DNA of 64,000 nt from Sphingobium scionense (GTDB lineage: Bacteria > Pseudomonadota > Alphaproteobacteria > Sphingomonadales > Sphingomonadaceae), in NCBI RefSeq assembly GCF_014197035.1, contig NZ_JACIEU010000005.1, positions 1 through 64,000 of the forward strand, given 5' to 3'. Made by a program: the position numbers and the translations under genes. The notes under the pieces were generated by a model, which saw nothing but the letters and a program-made list of their open reading frames with translations, was not told the DNA's origin and did not search any database. Below, piece by piece: positions 1-7,923 of the stretch (its first letter is position 1; every line of letters begins with the position of its first letter).

Positions 1-419
1 CTCTTCTCCTCGTCGCGGCGCGCGCCGCCAAAGGCCGCGTCGAAGCCGAACTTGTCGAGCGCCTGCTTCAACCCCTCCGTCTTCCACATGTCGGTATGGA
101 GCGCGCCATGGTCGAACGGGTTGATGCCGCGCGCCTGCGCCTCGGGATTATGATGGACCAGCAGCTCCATGCCCGCGTCGCGCGCAGCCTTGTCGCGCAG
201 GTCGTACATCGCCTTGAACTTCCAGGTGGTGTCGACATGGAGCAGCGGGAAGGGCGGGGGCGAGGGATAGAAGGCCTTCTTCGCCAGATGCAGCATCACC
301 GCCGAATCCTTGCCCACCGAATAGAGCATCACAGGCCGCTCCGCCTCCGACACCACCTCCCGCAATATATGTATGCTCTCCGCCTCCAGGCGCTCCAAAT
401 GGGTAAGACTGCGTGCCAT
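1..419 (-). CDS. cysD: Sulfate adenylyltransferase subunit 2, partial (C-terminal part lies outside the window)
   Basis: CysD is the ATP-sulfurylase catalytic subunit; with the GTPase CysN it makes adenosine 5'-phosphosulfate from sulfate and ATP in cytoplasmic sulfate assimilation. About 139 codons are visible. The start is the ATG at 417-419, with AGGAAG about 8 bases upstream. The N-terminus has the usual family opening ([15 protein letters not shown]), then a PP-loop seen as SVGKDSAVM at residues 34-42 and a [10 protein letters not shown] segment. The expected partner cysN would lie beyond the window edge. The gene begins 24 bases after the stop of the metallo-hydrolase on the same strand, so it may be co-transcribed with the accessory genes or simply be the neighbouring core operon. 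The identity is firm; operon membership is inference. Confidence 0.93.
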   Translation of the reverse strand, partial: MARSLTHLERLEAESIHILREVVSEAERPVMLYSVGKDSAVMLHLAKKAFYPSPPPFPLLHVDTTWKFKAMYDLRDKAARDAGMELLVHHNPEAQARGINPFDHGALHTDMWKTEGLKQALDKFGFDAAFGGARRDEEK

Positions 420-443
420 GATTGTGCTTCCTGAAAATGGGGG

Positions 444-1703
444 TCAGGCGGCCGGGAGCCGCTTTTCGGCGTCGGCGATTTCCGCCTTCAGCCACATGGT
501 TTCGGACAGGTTGGTGCCGCCGCTGCGGGCGAGCAATTGTTCGAGCGCGGCCTTCTTGATGGTCAGCGCTGCCTCATGGTCGGGCGCGACGCCCAGCGCG
601 ATATCGAGCAGGTGCAGCGCTTCGAGCGGGCGCCCCGCCGCAGCATGGACATGGGCGCGGGCGGCGAGTGCCCCGGCGCCACCGGCCAGTTCGACAAGGT
701 CGGGATAGACGGCCGGGCGCGGCACGCCATAAAGGGCGGTGGTGCCATCCTCATAATGGAACCAGCCGGCATTTTCCTCCCAGATGGCGCGGACGACCCA
801 GCTGGTCTTGCCATGGAATTCGCCGATGCGGATATCCTCGGGCAGAATGATTTCGCGCATCAGATCCTGGACATGGCGGCCGGCATTCATGCCGGCGATC
901 GTCTCGCGCTCGATATAGGTGACGGCGGCGTGCATCTGGTCGAGATTGGCGCGGATCGTGTCCGCGCCGCGGATCGGATCGCCATGGCCGGTGATGACCA
1001 GTTCGGGCTGGAGCGACCGGACATGTTCCAGCGACTGGAGATAGGCGCGCACTAGCCGGGGCCGATCGCCGCGCATCGTCACCAGATTGGGCATGGAGCG
1101 CCACACCGGGCCGAACAGATTGCCGGTGAAGATCGTCTTTTCCTCGGGCATCCAGACGAACACCGAGCAGAGCGTTTCGCCGCCCGGCGTCTTCACCACC
1201 TCGAACTTGCGGCCGCCCTGTTCGAAGGCATGGACAGTCTCGACCATGCGATCAGGAATGATGCGGGGCGGCTTGGGCGGCGGGCCATCGCGCCGGGTCA
1301 TCGATGCCCAGAGCTTGCCCGAGCGGATGCCGAGGAACGGGCCGAGCCGGTCGAAATAATCTTCCGTGTCGACGAAGTTGACACCCGTGATGACCTCCGT
1401 GCCCGGCTCCTGCTGGTCGGGCAGGGCGCCATAATGGTCGGGATGGGCCTGGGTGACGATGATGCGTTTCAGCGCGCCGGTGCGGTGCGGGGCGAACAGC
1501 CCCTTGTTGCGCGCGCCATTGCCCAGGAAGCCGGTATTGACCAGCAGGTCGCCATCGGCCGTCGTCACCAGATAGGCGTTGGAAATATCCTTCACCATGA
1601 AGATGGTATCGGTGATCGCTTCCGCGTCGGTCTGGCCTTGTCCGGCCATGACCAAAGCGCCCAACGGTGTCTGCGGCTTCTCTGCGGTGGATGGCGTGCT
1701 CAT
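444..1703 (-). CDS. Metallo-beta-lactamase-fold hydrolase with alkylsulfatase-type dimerisation region
   Basis: This 419-residue protein has an N-terminal metallo-beta-lactamase fold and a C-terminal helical region resembling the dimerisation domain of SdsA1-type alkylsulfatases (about residues 280-400, with the WFHYEDG and LVELAGGAGALAARA segments). The metal motif is TQAHPDH at 84-90, so the first His of the usual HxHxDH is Gln85. A PGGET segment near 173-177 resembles the Glu-bearing PGTEA motif of alkylsulfatases rather than the PGHT of ordinary lactamases, and VITGHGDP near 237 supplies a late His. No signal peptide is seen, so it should be cytoplasmic. Its ATG overlaps the dehydrogenase stop (ATGA), showing translational coupling. 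The substrate is unknown; sulfate ester hydrolysis is one possibility, but the altered metal site makes this uncertain. Confidence 0.8.
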   Translation of the reverse strand: MSTPSTAEKPQTPLGALVMAGQGQTDAEAITDTIFMVKDISNAYLVTTADGDLLVNTGFLGNGARNKGLFAPHRTGALKRIIVTQAHPDHYGALPDQQEPGTEVITGVNFVDTEDYFDRLGPFLGIRSGKLWASMTRRDGPPPKPPRIIPDRMVETVHAFEQGGRKFEVVKTPGGETLCSVFVWMPEEKTIFTGNLFGPVWRSMPNLVTMRGDRPRLVRAYLQSLEHVRSLQPELVITGHGDPIRGADTIRANLDQMHAAVTYIERETIAGMNAGRHVQDLMREIILPEDIRIGEFHGKTSWVVRAIWEENAGWFHYEDGTTALYGVPRPAVYPDLVELAGGAGALAARAHVHAAAGRPLEALHLLDIALGVAPDHEAALTIKKAALEQLLARSGGTNLSETMWLKAEIADAEKRLPAA

Positions 1704-2713
1704 GCGACGGCTCCCTCAAACTCGATCATGACCTTGGCGGATTGCGGACGGGCGGCGATGTCCAGGCCCTCCAGCACCCGCGCAAAGGGCAGTTTGTGGC
1801 TGATAAGCGCCGCGATCTTGTCCTTCAGGCGCGGCATGGCGGCGATCACATCAGGCATTTCGGTCGGATAGCCGACCGCCGTGGTGATCGTCATTTCCGT
1901 CGTCAGCATCGGGCCTGCGGGCAGCTCGATCGGCTTCATATAGGCAGCAGTGATGACATGGCGGGCATGGGTCTTGGCCATGGCGATCACGTCGGACAGG
2001 ATGGAGGGCGCGCCGGCGGCGTCGATATAGGCGTCGGTCTGCGACTTTTCGCGGCCGAACACGGTGGTGGTGCCGTGGATCGCCTTGATCCGGGCGATCA
2101 CATCCTCCTTGGCCGGGTTGATGGTGTGGGCGCCGAGCGCACGGGCGCGCTCCAGCCGTTCCTCGGCCAGATCGAGCGCGATCACATCCTGGCAACCCCG
2201 GTCGATCGCCCAGAGCACCATGCCAAGGCCGATCGGGCCGCAGCCGAAGATCACCACCTTGTCGCCGGCCTTGGCCTGCGCCCGGTTGACGCCGTGCATC
2301 GCCACCGACAGCGGCTCGCACATGGCGGCGACGTCATAGGGGATGCCGTCAGGGATCGGCAGCAGGCTGTCGCCCAGCCGCGCGTCGCGGACCAGCAATT
2401 CCTCGGTAAAGGCGCCTTCCGGTCCGCCGCTGCCGATGAAGCTGGGGGTCATCATCGGGTTGATGATGACGCTCTGGCCGACGCTGACGCCCGCCACTTC
2501 ATCGCCGACGATCATGATCTCGCCCGCGCCTTCATGGCCGAGCGCGGTCAGCTTGCCGGGGCCGGGAATGCCGCCATTCTTGATATAGCTGAGGTCGCTG
2601 CCGCAAATGCCGCAGGCCTTCATCTTCACGACGACGTCTTTCGGACCCGGCTCGGGCCGCTGATAGGCGTCGAGCCGGACATCGTTCACATCATGGATGT
2701 TGAGCAGGTGCAT
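1700..2713 (-). CDS. Zinc-dependent alcohol dehydrogenase (medium-chain family)
   Basis: This cytoplasmic NAD(P)-dependent oxidoreductase has 337 residues. It resembles sorbitol/threonine dehydrogenases: CGICGSD near 36-42 supplies the catalytic zinc Cys, LGHEGAGE gives the His-Glu pair, and FGCGPIGLG is the dinucleotide-binding turn. The four-cysteine structural zinc lobe typical of many family members is absent; the loop there reads NPMMTPSFIGSGG. The start is the ATG at 2713 with AAGGAG about 8 bases upstream. It lies 21 bases after the SDR gene and overlaps the metallo-hydrolase start by four bases, so the three genes form an operon. It probably oxidises an alcohol intermediate of the local pathway. 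Family assignment is strong; the substrate is not identifiable from sequence. Confidence 0.88.
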   Translation of the reverse strand: MHLLNIHDVNDVRLDAYQRPEPGPKDVVVKMKACGICGSDLSYIKNGGIPGPGKLTALGHEGAGEIMIVGDEVAGVSVGQSVIINPMMTPSFIGSGGPEGAFTEELLVRDARLGDSLLPIPDGIPYDVAAMCEPLSVAMHGVNRAQAKAGDKVVIFGCGPIGLGMVLWAIDRGCQDVIALDLAEERLERARALGAHTINPAKEDVIARIKAIHGTTTVFGREKSQTDAYIDAAGAPSILSDVIAMAKTHARHVITAAYMKPIELPAGPMLTTEMTITTAVGYPTEMPDVIAAMPRLKDKIAALISHKLPFARVLEGLDIAARPQSAKVMIEFEGAVA

Positions 2714-2734
2714 CGGATCGCTCCTTCGATCAAC

Positions 2735-3556
2735 TCAGAAGGCGTAGGGCGGGTAGACCAGGCTGCCGCCGTCGATGACGATCGTGTCGCCGCTATGGTA
2801 ACGCGAGGCGTCGGACGCGAGATAGGCGCCGATGCCCTCGAAATCCTCGATCGCGCCGGGGCGGTGAATCGGCGTCTTGGCCGAGAAATGGGCGTCGACG
2901 GCGGCCATGCGGGCCTGCATCTCCGGACTCATCTCGCCATCCCCGCCGATGCCGGTCTTGATATAGCCCGGCGCGATGCTGTTGGCGCGGATCTCGTACT
3001 TGCCCAGTTCCGCCGCCATGCCGCGCACGGCCGCACCCATGCCGCCCTTCGACGCGGCATAATTGTTGATCCCGGCAATGCCGTGGAACATCGACAGGCT
3101 GCCGCAATAGACCAGGCTGCCGCCCGGCTCGCCAGCTTCGGCGCGGGCGACCATCGCCTTGGCGCCTTCGCGCAGGGTGAAGAAGGCGCCGTGCAGGTTG
3201 ACCGCCAGCAGGTCATGCCATTCGGCCGAATCCAGCGTCAGCACCGAGCGCGAACGCGAGGCGCGGCCCGAATTGGCGAAGACGCAGTCGATGCGGCCGA
3301 AATCGGCGAGCAATTTGGCATAGCCGTCGACGATCGCTTCTTCCGACGCGACATCGACCTGATAGGTTTCGACCCGGCCGGCGCCTGCTTCGCGCAGGGC
3401 GGCGGCGGCGGCTTCGTTCTTGTCCGCGTTGCGCGCCCAGATCGCGATGTCGCCGCCCATCTTGGCGACGCCCATCGCGAAGCCCAGGCCAATGCCGCCA
3501 TTGCCGCCGGTGACCAGCGTGACCTTGCTTGTGCAGTCGAAAAGACCCTGTGCCAT
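2735..3556 (-). CDS. Short-chain dehydrogenase/reductase (SDR)
   Basis: This is a classical SDR of 273 residues. TGGNGGIG (16-23) binds the cofactor, ANSG (about 94-97) stands in for NNAG, and the catalytic set is Ser near 153 with Tyr166 and Lys170 (YAASK). The C-terminus carries the IDGG motif common in bacterial SDRs. The start ATG at 3556 is preceded by GGAGAG. It is the first gene of a minus-strand operon with the alcohol dehydrogenase and the metallo-hydrolase, and it diverges from the AraC regulator across about 150 bases, so the regulator may control it. A keto/alcohol interconversion is likely; the substrate is unknown. Confidence 0.9.
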   Translation of the reverse strand: MAQGLFDCTSKVTLVTGGNGGIGLGFAMGVAKMGGDIAIWARNADKNEAAAAALREAGAGRVETYQVDVASEEAIVDGYAKLLADFGRIDCVFANSGRASRSRSVLTLDSAEWHDLLAVNLHGAFFTLREGAKAMVARAEAGEPGGSLVYCGSLSMFHGIAGINNYAASKGGMGAAVRGMAAELGKYEIRANSIAPGYIKTGIGGDGEMSPEMQARMAAVDAHFSAKTPIHRPGAIEDFEGIGAYLASDASRYHSGDTIVIDGGSLVYPPYAF

Positions 3557-3707
3557 TCATCTCTCTCCATAGGGTACCGCATCGTTGGCGGCTTGCCTGA
3601 TGGCTCAAGGATGGGGGCGACTCCGGCGCCGATGCAATTGACCAGAGTATCGAGAATGGGACATAGTGCTGCGATAGGGCCAAACATGGCCAGGGAGCGG
3701 GGGAGCG

Positions 3708-4574
3708 ATGCCGGAATCCTATGCCAGGTCGGTTTTCGAGGCCGAGATTGCGGTGCCACAGGCGCAGGCGCGCATCATGCGGCTCGACCTGGCCGGGCCG
3801 ACCGACCGCATTTTCCGGCGCGAGCGCCATTATTGGCTCGACATGTGCCTGACCCCCCGGCCCGAGCGAGTGCGCGGCTGCTATGCCGACCATTGGGGGC
3901 CGCATCGCTATGAGCGACTGGGCGAGATTTTCCTGGTGCCGCCGGGGCAGGCGTTGCGGTTGCGGACCGAAGGAGAGGGTCGCCAGTCTTCGGTCGTGTG
4001 CGAGATCAAGGCGGAGGGGATCGACCGCTGGCTCGACGGGCCGATCGAATGGACCGACAGTCGCCTCGCCGCCTGTCTCGACATCGCCCATCCGCATATG
4101 CGTGCCTGCCTGTTCCGCCTGGCGGAGGAGGTGAACCGGCCGGGGGCGGGCAGCATCGTGCTGGCCGAGTTGATCGCCGGGCAACTGGCGATCGAGGTGG
4201 CGCGCTATTGCCAGGCGATCGCCGAGGGACCGGCGACCGGGGGCCTTGCCACCTGGCGGTTGCGGCGGATCGACGAGCGGCTGCAACTGGGCGGGGCTGC
4301 GCCCTCGCTGGAGGAATTGGCGGCACTGTGCAACCTGTCGGTGCGGCAACTGACGCGCGGCTTTCGCGCCAGCCGGGGCTGTTCGATCGGCGACTATATC
4401 GTCCAGTGCCGGATCGATGTCGCCAAACGCTATCTGGGGTCGAGCGAGAGCATCAAGGAAATCGCCTTCGCGCTCGGATTCGCCTCGCCCTCCAGCTTCG
4501 CCTTCGCCTTTCGCCGCGCCACCGGGGCGACGCCGCGCCAGTTTCGCCAGCATCTGACATCGCGCCCGCGATAG
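3708..4574 (+). CDS. AraC/XylS-family transcriptional regulator
   Basis: This protein has 288 residues. The C-terminal 95 or so form an AraC-type double helix-turn-helix: first HTH around SLEELAALCNLSVRQLTRGFR, second around IKEIAFALGFASPSSFAFAFR, ending in the usual TPRQFR segment. The N-terminal ~190 residues form a ligand-sensing region without a motif I recognise. GGGGAG lies just before the ATG. It is divergent from the SDR-ADH-hydrolase operon and 128 bases upstream of the sulfotransferase in the same direction, the typical position for a local pathway activator. The effector and operators are not visible. Confidence 0.92.
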   Translation: MPESYARSVFEAEIAVPQAQARIMRLDLAGPTDRIFRRERHYWLDMCLTPRPERVRGCYADHWGPHRYERLGEIFLVPPGQALRLRTEGEGRQSSVVCEIKAEGIDRWLDGPIEWTDSRLAACLDIAHPHMRACLFRLAEEVNRPGAGSIVLAELIAGQLAIEVARYCQAIAEGPATGGLATWRLRRIDERLQLGGAAPSLEELAALCNLSVRQLTRGFRASRGCSIGDYIVQCRIDVAKRYLGSSESIKEIAFALGFASPSSFAFAFRRATGATPRQFRQHLTSRPR

Positions 4575-4702
4575 GGGCGGACGCCATTCTTCTGATATGG
4601 CCCGATATCGATAGTGCGGCCGGGCCGCTTCATCGGGTGGCATTGGCGCCTGTCGCCCTGCCGCCCATGATGGCGGCAAAAGACCATCAGGAGAGATATG
4701 CC

Positions 4703-5854
4703 ATGGGCGCAGCTTTGGTTGCCGACGCGCTGATCGACCGCGCGATCAAGGCCACCGGCCTCGATCGCTTCGATTCCGACAGTTATCGCGAAGGGCTGGA
4801 CATATTGCTCGCCGACGCGAACCAGGCCGGCCTGTCCGACGGCGGCCATGCGCGGATGGAGGCCAATGTCGTCGACCTCCTGTCCAATCGCCTCAGGACC
4901 ACTGACTATCTGGCGCAGCGGCCCGAACTGCTGGAGCGGCCGGTCGAGCGGCCGGTCTTCGTCTTCGGCATTCCGCGCACCGGCACGACGCTGCTGAGCA
5001 ATCTGCTGGCCTGCGATCCGGCCCGGCGATCGCCCCTGACCTGGGAGATTGACGAGCCGGTGCCGCCGGCGACCAGCGCGACGCTCAAGAGCGATCCGCG
5101 CGCCATCGCCCGGCTGGAACAGGAAAAGGCGATGCTCGCCGCCCGGCCGGACATGGGCAAATATTATCGCAATTCGGCCGTCTATCCCAATGAATGCATC
5201 TTCTTCATGGCGCATGATTTCAAGGCGCTGGCGCTGGAATCGCGGGGCAAACTGCCCAACTATCGCGACTGGCTCTTCTCCACCGACATGACGTCGGCTT
5301 ACGAGTATCACAAACGCTTCCTGCAATTGCTGCAGGCCGATGCGCCGGGCGTGTGGAACCTCAAAATGCCGAGCCACAGCCTGTGGATCGAGACGATCCG
5401 CAAAATCTATCCCGATGCGCGCTTCATCTGGACCCATCGCGATCCCTATACCGCCATGGGCAGTTTCTGTTCGATCATCAGCCTGGGACAGATGGCCTTT
5501 ACCGGCCGAGTCGACGGCGAGTGGCTGGCGGAGAATTGCACCTATCAGGCGAAGCTGCATGCCGACCGCATCATGGATGCGCGCGAGCGGCTGGGCGAGG
5601 ACAGCATGGTCGACGTCCATTATGCCGACCTCACCATCGATCCGATCGGCACGATGCGGCGGCTCTATGCGGCGCTGGGCGACGATTTCACGCCGGAGGC
5701 AGAGGTCGCGATGCAGGCCTGGCTGGACGATAATCCGCAGGGAAAATTTGGCAGTCATGACTATAAGCTCGCCCAATATGGCCTGTCGGTCGAACAATTG
5801 ACGCCGCATTTCGAGCGCTATCTGGCGCGCCATGACGTCGCGCGGGAGGGTTGA
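4703..5854 (+). CDS. Sulfotransferase family protein (PAPS-dependent type)
   Basis: This protein is predicted to transfer a sulfo group from 3'-phosphoadenylyl sulfate to an alcohol or similar acceptor in the cytoplasm. It is 383 residues from the ATG at 4703, chosen because AGGAG lies about 10 bases upstream; the frame stays open farther upstream without a better start. The 5'-phosphosulfate loop is GIPRTGTT at 89-96. A KMPSHS segment near 201-206 holds the usual catalytic-region His, and FIWTHRDP (221-228) is the 3'-phosphate-binding strand. It is followed after three bases by a VOC gene. It is unusual to find it beside an alkylsulfatase-like gene and cysD, a component of PAPS supply. The acceptor is unknown. 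Confidence 0.87.
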   Translation: MGAALVADALIDRAIKATGLDRFDSDSYREGLDILLADANQAGLSDGGHARMEANVVDLLSNRLRTTDYLAQRPELLERPVERPVFVFGIPRTGTTLLSNLLACDPARRSPLTWEIDEPVPPATSATLKSDPRAIARLEQEKAMLAARPDMGKYYRNSAVYPNECIFFMAHDFKALALESRGKLPNYRDWLFSTDMTSAYEYHKRFLQLLQADAPGVWNLKMPSHSLWIETIRKIYPDARFIWTHRDPYTAMGSFCSIISLGQMAFTGRVDGEWLAENCTYQAKLHADRIMDARERLGEDSMVDVHYADLTIDPIGTMRRLYAALGDDFTPEAEVAMQAWLDDNPQGKFGSHDYKLAQYGLSVEQLTPHFERYLARHDVAREG

Positions 5855-5857
5855 GCC

Positions 5858-6325
5858 ATGCTGACCGGCCATCATTTCCAGAACGCCTATGTCACCCGCA
5901 ATGTCGACAAGGCCGTCGCCCAGTTCCGCGATCAGGCGGACGTCCGCTCCCTGTCGGAGATCGAGGTGCCGGTGCAGCTCTGGACGCCGCACGGCGAGGG
6001 GCAGGGGGTGCAGAAGCTTGCCTTCGTCTGGGTCGACGACATGCAGTTCGAACTGATCCAGCCGATATCGGGCGATGTGCTGGCGCTTTATCGCGACGCG
6101 CTGCCCGACGACGATCGGCTGGTCTTCCATCACATCTGCAACCGGGTCGACGACTGGGCCGCCTTCATGGCGCGGGTCGAGCAGCAGTCTTATCCGGTGG
6201 TGCTGAAGGGCGGGACGCCGGGCATGCTGGAATTCGTCTATCTCGATACAAGGCCCTGGCTGGGCCATTATGTCGAATATGTGTGGATGGGGTCGGACCG
6301 CTGGAAAGGCATGGGCGGCCTCTAG
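5858..6325 (+). CDS. VOC-superfamily (glyoxalase-like) protein
   Basis: This protein has 155 residues with two beta-alpha-beta-beta-beta units of the vicinal oxygen chelate fold. The first unit opens with HHFQNAYVTRNVDKAVAQF, and the second is around FHHICNRVDDWAAFMARVE with a late MLEFVYLDT strand. His residues near the two unit starts and the Glu of the final strand could form a metal site, but I cannot verify the geometry. It starts three bases after the sulfotransferase stop, so the two are co-translated. VOC proteins include isomerases, dioxygenases and dehydratases, so only the fold is secure. It is followed by a palindromic repeat and a second VOC gene. Confidence 0.8.
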   Translation: MLTGHHFQNAYVTRNVDKAVAQFRDQADVRSLSEIEVPVQLWTPHGEGQGVQKLAFVWVDDMQFELIQPISGDVLALYRDALPDDDRLVFHHICNRVDDWAAFMARVEQQSYPVVLKGGTPGMLEFVYLDTRPWLGHYVEYVWMGSDRWKGMGGL

Positions 6326-6401
6326 AGCGCGCTGCGCGCTCCAGGTCTTTGTTGTCGCATCGCTGTTGCGCAAAACCGGTTCCTACTTTTGCGCGCGATG
6401 C
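6325..6401. repeat. Intergenic palindromic repeat unit between two VOC genes
   Basis: Two inverted repeats sit in the 95-base gap. The first, 6325-6341, is GAGCGCGCTGCGCGCTC, a near-perfect palindrome. The second spans 6357-6401: the outer arms GCATCGC and GCGATGC and the inner arms GCGCAAAA and TTTTGCGC enclose CCGGTTCCTAC. The AAAACCGGTTCC core recalls dispersed intergenic palindromes seen in many alphaproteobacterial genomes. Only one copy is present in this window, so the dispersed nature cannot be confirmed here. In RNA it would fold into two hairpins and could act as a processing site or weak attenuator. Confidence 0.6.
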
Positions 6402-6420
6402 TTTGAAAGGGAGAGCGAAT

Positions 6421-6804
6421 ATGATCAGCATGGCCCGTTTCGGCACCCGCGACCTCGACGGCGCGAAAACATTCTATGATGGCATTGCCGAACTGCTGGG
6501 CGCGGTGCGCGCCTATGACCGGCCCGATCTGGTCGCCTACAAGACGGCCGAGGGCGGCATGCTGCTGATCGGCATTCCGTTCGCGGGGGATGCGACGCCG
6601 GGCAATGGCAATCAGGTCGGCATCCAGGCGGATAGCCGGGCGCAGGTCGATGCGGTCCATGCGCGCGCGCTCGAACTGGGCGGCAAGTGCGAGGGCAAGC
6701 CGGGGATCCGCGGCGATGACCCCAACGGCTTCTACGGCGCCTATTTCCGTGACCTCGACGGCAACAAGATGACGATCTTCCGCTTCGGACCGCCCGAGGT
6801 CTGA
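6421..6804 (+). CDS. VOC-superfamily (glyoxalase-like) protein
   Basis: This is a single-domain-length VOC protein of 127 residues. Its pattern is that of the glyoxalase/bleomycin-resistance family: an opening MISMARFGTRDLDGAKTFYD, a central HARALELGG helix, and a C-terminal YFRDLDGNKMTIFRF strand. The ATG at 6421 is chosen because AAGGGAGAG lies 5-10 bases upstream; the open frame extends farther but overlaps the preceding VOC gene and the repeat. It is the last gene before a bidirectional terminator. Its function is unknown beyond the fold; it may act on the same intermediate as the preceding VOC protein. Confidence 0.82.
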   Translation: MISMARFGTRDLDGAKTFYDGIAELLGAVRAYDRPDLVAYKTAEGGMLLIGIPFAGDATPGNGNQVGIQADSRAQVDAVHARALELGGKCEGKPGIRGDDPNGFYGAYFRDLDGNKMTIFRFGPPEV

Positions 6805-6825
6805 TCCGCGCCGGACGACTTGGTC

Positions 6826-6861
6826 AAAAGGCCCGGCCCCATCAAGAGGCCGGGCCTTTTT
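6826..6861. terminator. Bidirectional intrinsic terminator between convergent genes
   Basis: The arms AAAAGGCCCGGCC (6826-6838) and GGCCGGGCCTTTT (6848-6860) form a 13-bp perfect stem with a nine-base loop. Runs of A and T flank it on both sides. It sits between the plus-strand VOC gene ending at 6804 and the minus-strand SDR ending at 6865, so it can stop transcription from both. Confidence 0.92.
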
Positions 6862-6864
6862 GCG

Positions 6865-7677
6865 TCAGAGCAGGCTGCCGCCATCCACCGGATAGACCTG
6901 GCCGGTGATGAAGCCGGCCTGGTCCGACGCCAGATAGACGGCGAGTGAGGCAACCTCCTCGGCATAGGCGACGGGGCGGCCCAGCACCGTCTGGCGCGAC
7001 CTTTTTTCCATGTCTTTCGGGCTGGTGCTGGCAAAGGCTCTGCCAAAGAAGTTGCTGTCGGGGTGAAATCGGCTGCCCTTGCTGAAGGCGGCGGGGTCGC
7101 GCGAGACCGTGCCATAGGGGGCGACGCAATTGACACGCACGCCGTGCTGGCCGACCTCCTTGGCCAGCACCTTGGTAAAGCCATGGACTGCCGCCTTGGC
7201 GGCCGAATAGACCGGCAACATATAGTCGCCGACGAGTCCCGCCGTCGACCCGATATTGACGATCGCGCCTGTCTTGCGTGCGATCATGTCGGGCAGCACC
7301 GCATGGGTCATGCGCAGCATCGTGCCCAGGTTGAGGTCGATGTCACCGGCCCAGCTCGCCGGATCGGAGTCGGCAAAGAAGCCTGCGCCGACATTGCCAC
7401 CGACATTGTTGATGAGGATGGCGACATCGCCCAGTTCCGATGCCGCCGCCATGATGAGCGCCGGTGCGGCGGGGTCGCCAAGATCTGCCGCCACGAAGCG
7501 CGCCTTTTCCGTACCGGCGGCGATGGCTTGGTCCACCAGCCGGGCGCCCGCATCCACATCGCGTCCGACTGCGACCAGCGCTGCGCCTTCGGCCGCCAGC
7601 CCCAGGCTGATGGCCCGGCCGATATTGGCGGTCGCCCCGGTGACGATCGCGACTCTTCCCGTCAGTTGCATGTCCAT
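6865..7677 (-). CDS. Short-chain dehydrogenase/reductase (SDR)
   Basis: This classical SDR has 270 residues from the ATG at 7677, chosen because GAGGGGG lies about 8 bases upstream; an in-frame ATG farther upstream lacks a ribosome site. The cofactor motif is TGATANIG (13-20), the NNVGG segment is near 90-94, and the catalytic residues are Ser144, Tyr157 and Lys161. It ends with PVDGG. The gene is divergent from the TonB-dependent receptor and converges on the VOC genes. It is probably a pathway dehydrogenase; nothing in sequence fixes its substrate. Confidence 0.9.
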   Translation of the reverse strand: MDMQLTGRVAIVTGATANIGRAISLGLAAEGAALVAVGRDVDAGARLVDQAIAAGTEKARFVAADLGDPAAPALIMAAASELGDVAILINNVGGNVGAGFFADSDPASWAGDIDLNLGTMLRMTHAVLPDMIARKTGAIVNIGSTAGLVGDYMLPVYSAAKAAVHGFTKVLAKEVGQHGVRVNCVAPYGTVSRDPAAFSKGSRFHPDSNFFGRAFASTSPKDMEKRSRQTVLGRPVAYAEEVASLAVYLASDQAGFITGQVYPVDGGSLL

Positions 7678-7879
7678 TGCGTTCGCCCCCCTCATCGGCC
7701 ATCGGCTGGCCATCATGCAGGGGAAAAGGGGGGAGGCAAATCGCCCCGGGGATCAGTGGCGATCAGGTGGAATCGCGATGGCGATATGTCGTCGTTTTCG
7801 GGAGGGGCGGGCTTCTCGGGGCGCCGATATCAGGCATAACGAGAATCAACCAAAGCAAAAAAGATCACTGCATCAATGG

Positions 7880-7893
7880 TGACTCAATAGTCA
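7880..7893. promoter_or_regulatory. Possible operator: short inverted repeat upstream of the TonB receptor
   Basis: TGACT-CAAT-AGTCA is a perfect 5+5 inverted repeat, 30 bases before the receptor start, in the AT-richer part of the 246-base region between the divergent SDR and receptor genes. It could bind the TetR regulator encoded just downstream of the receptor. No matching copy is seen in front of the tetR gene itself, so this is a weak call. Confidence 0.28.
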
Positions 7894-7923
7894 ACATGAT
7901 GTTTATTTGGGGAGGCTTCTATT

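Noticed and set aside
1667..3913. A 748-codon plus-strand frame across the ADH and SDR genes
   Set aside because: It runs through two well-supported minus-strand genes and their junctions; composition is His/Asp/Arg-rich shadow sequence.
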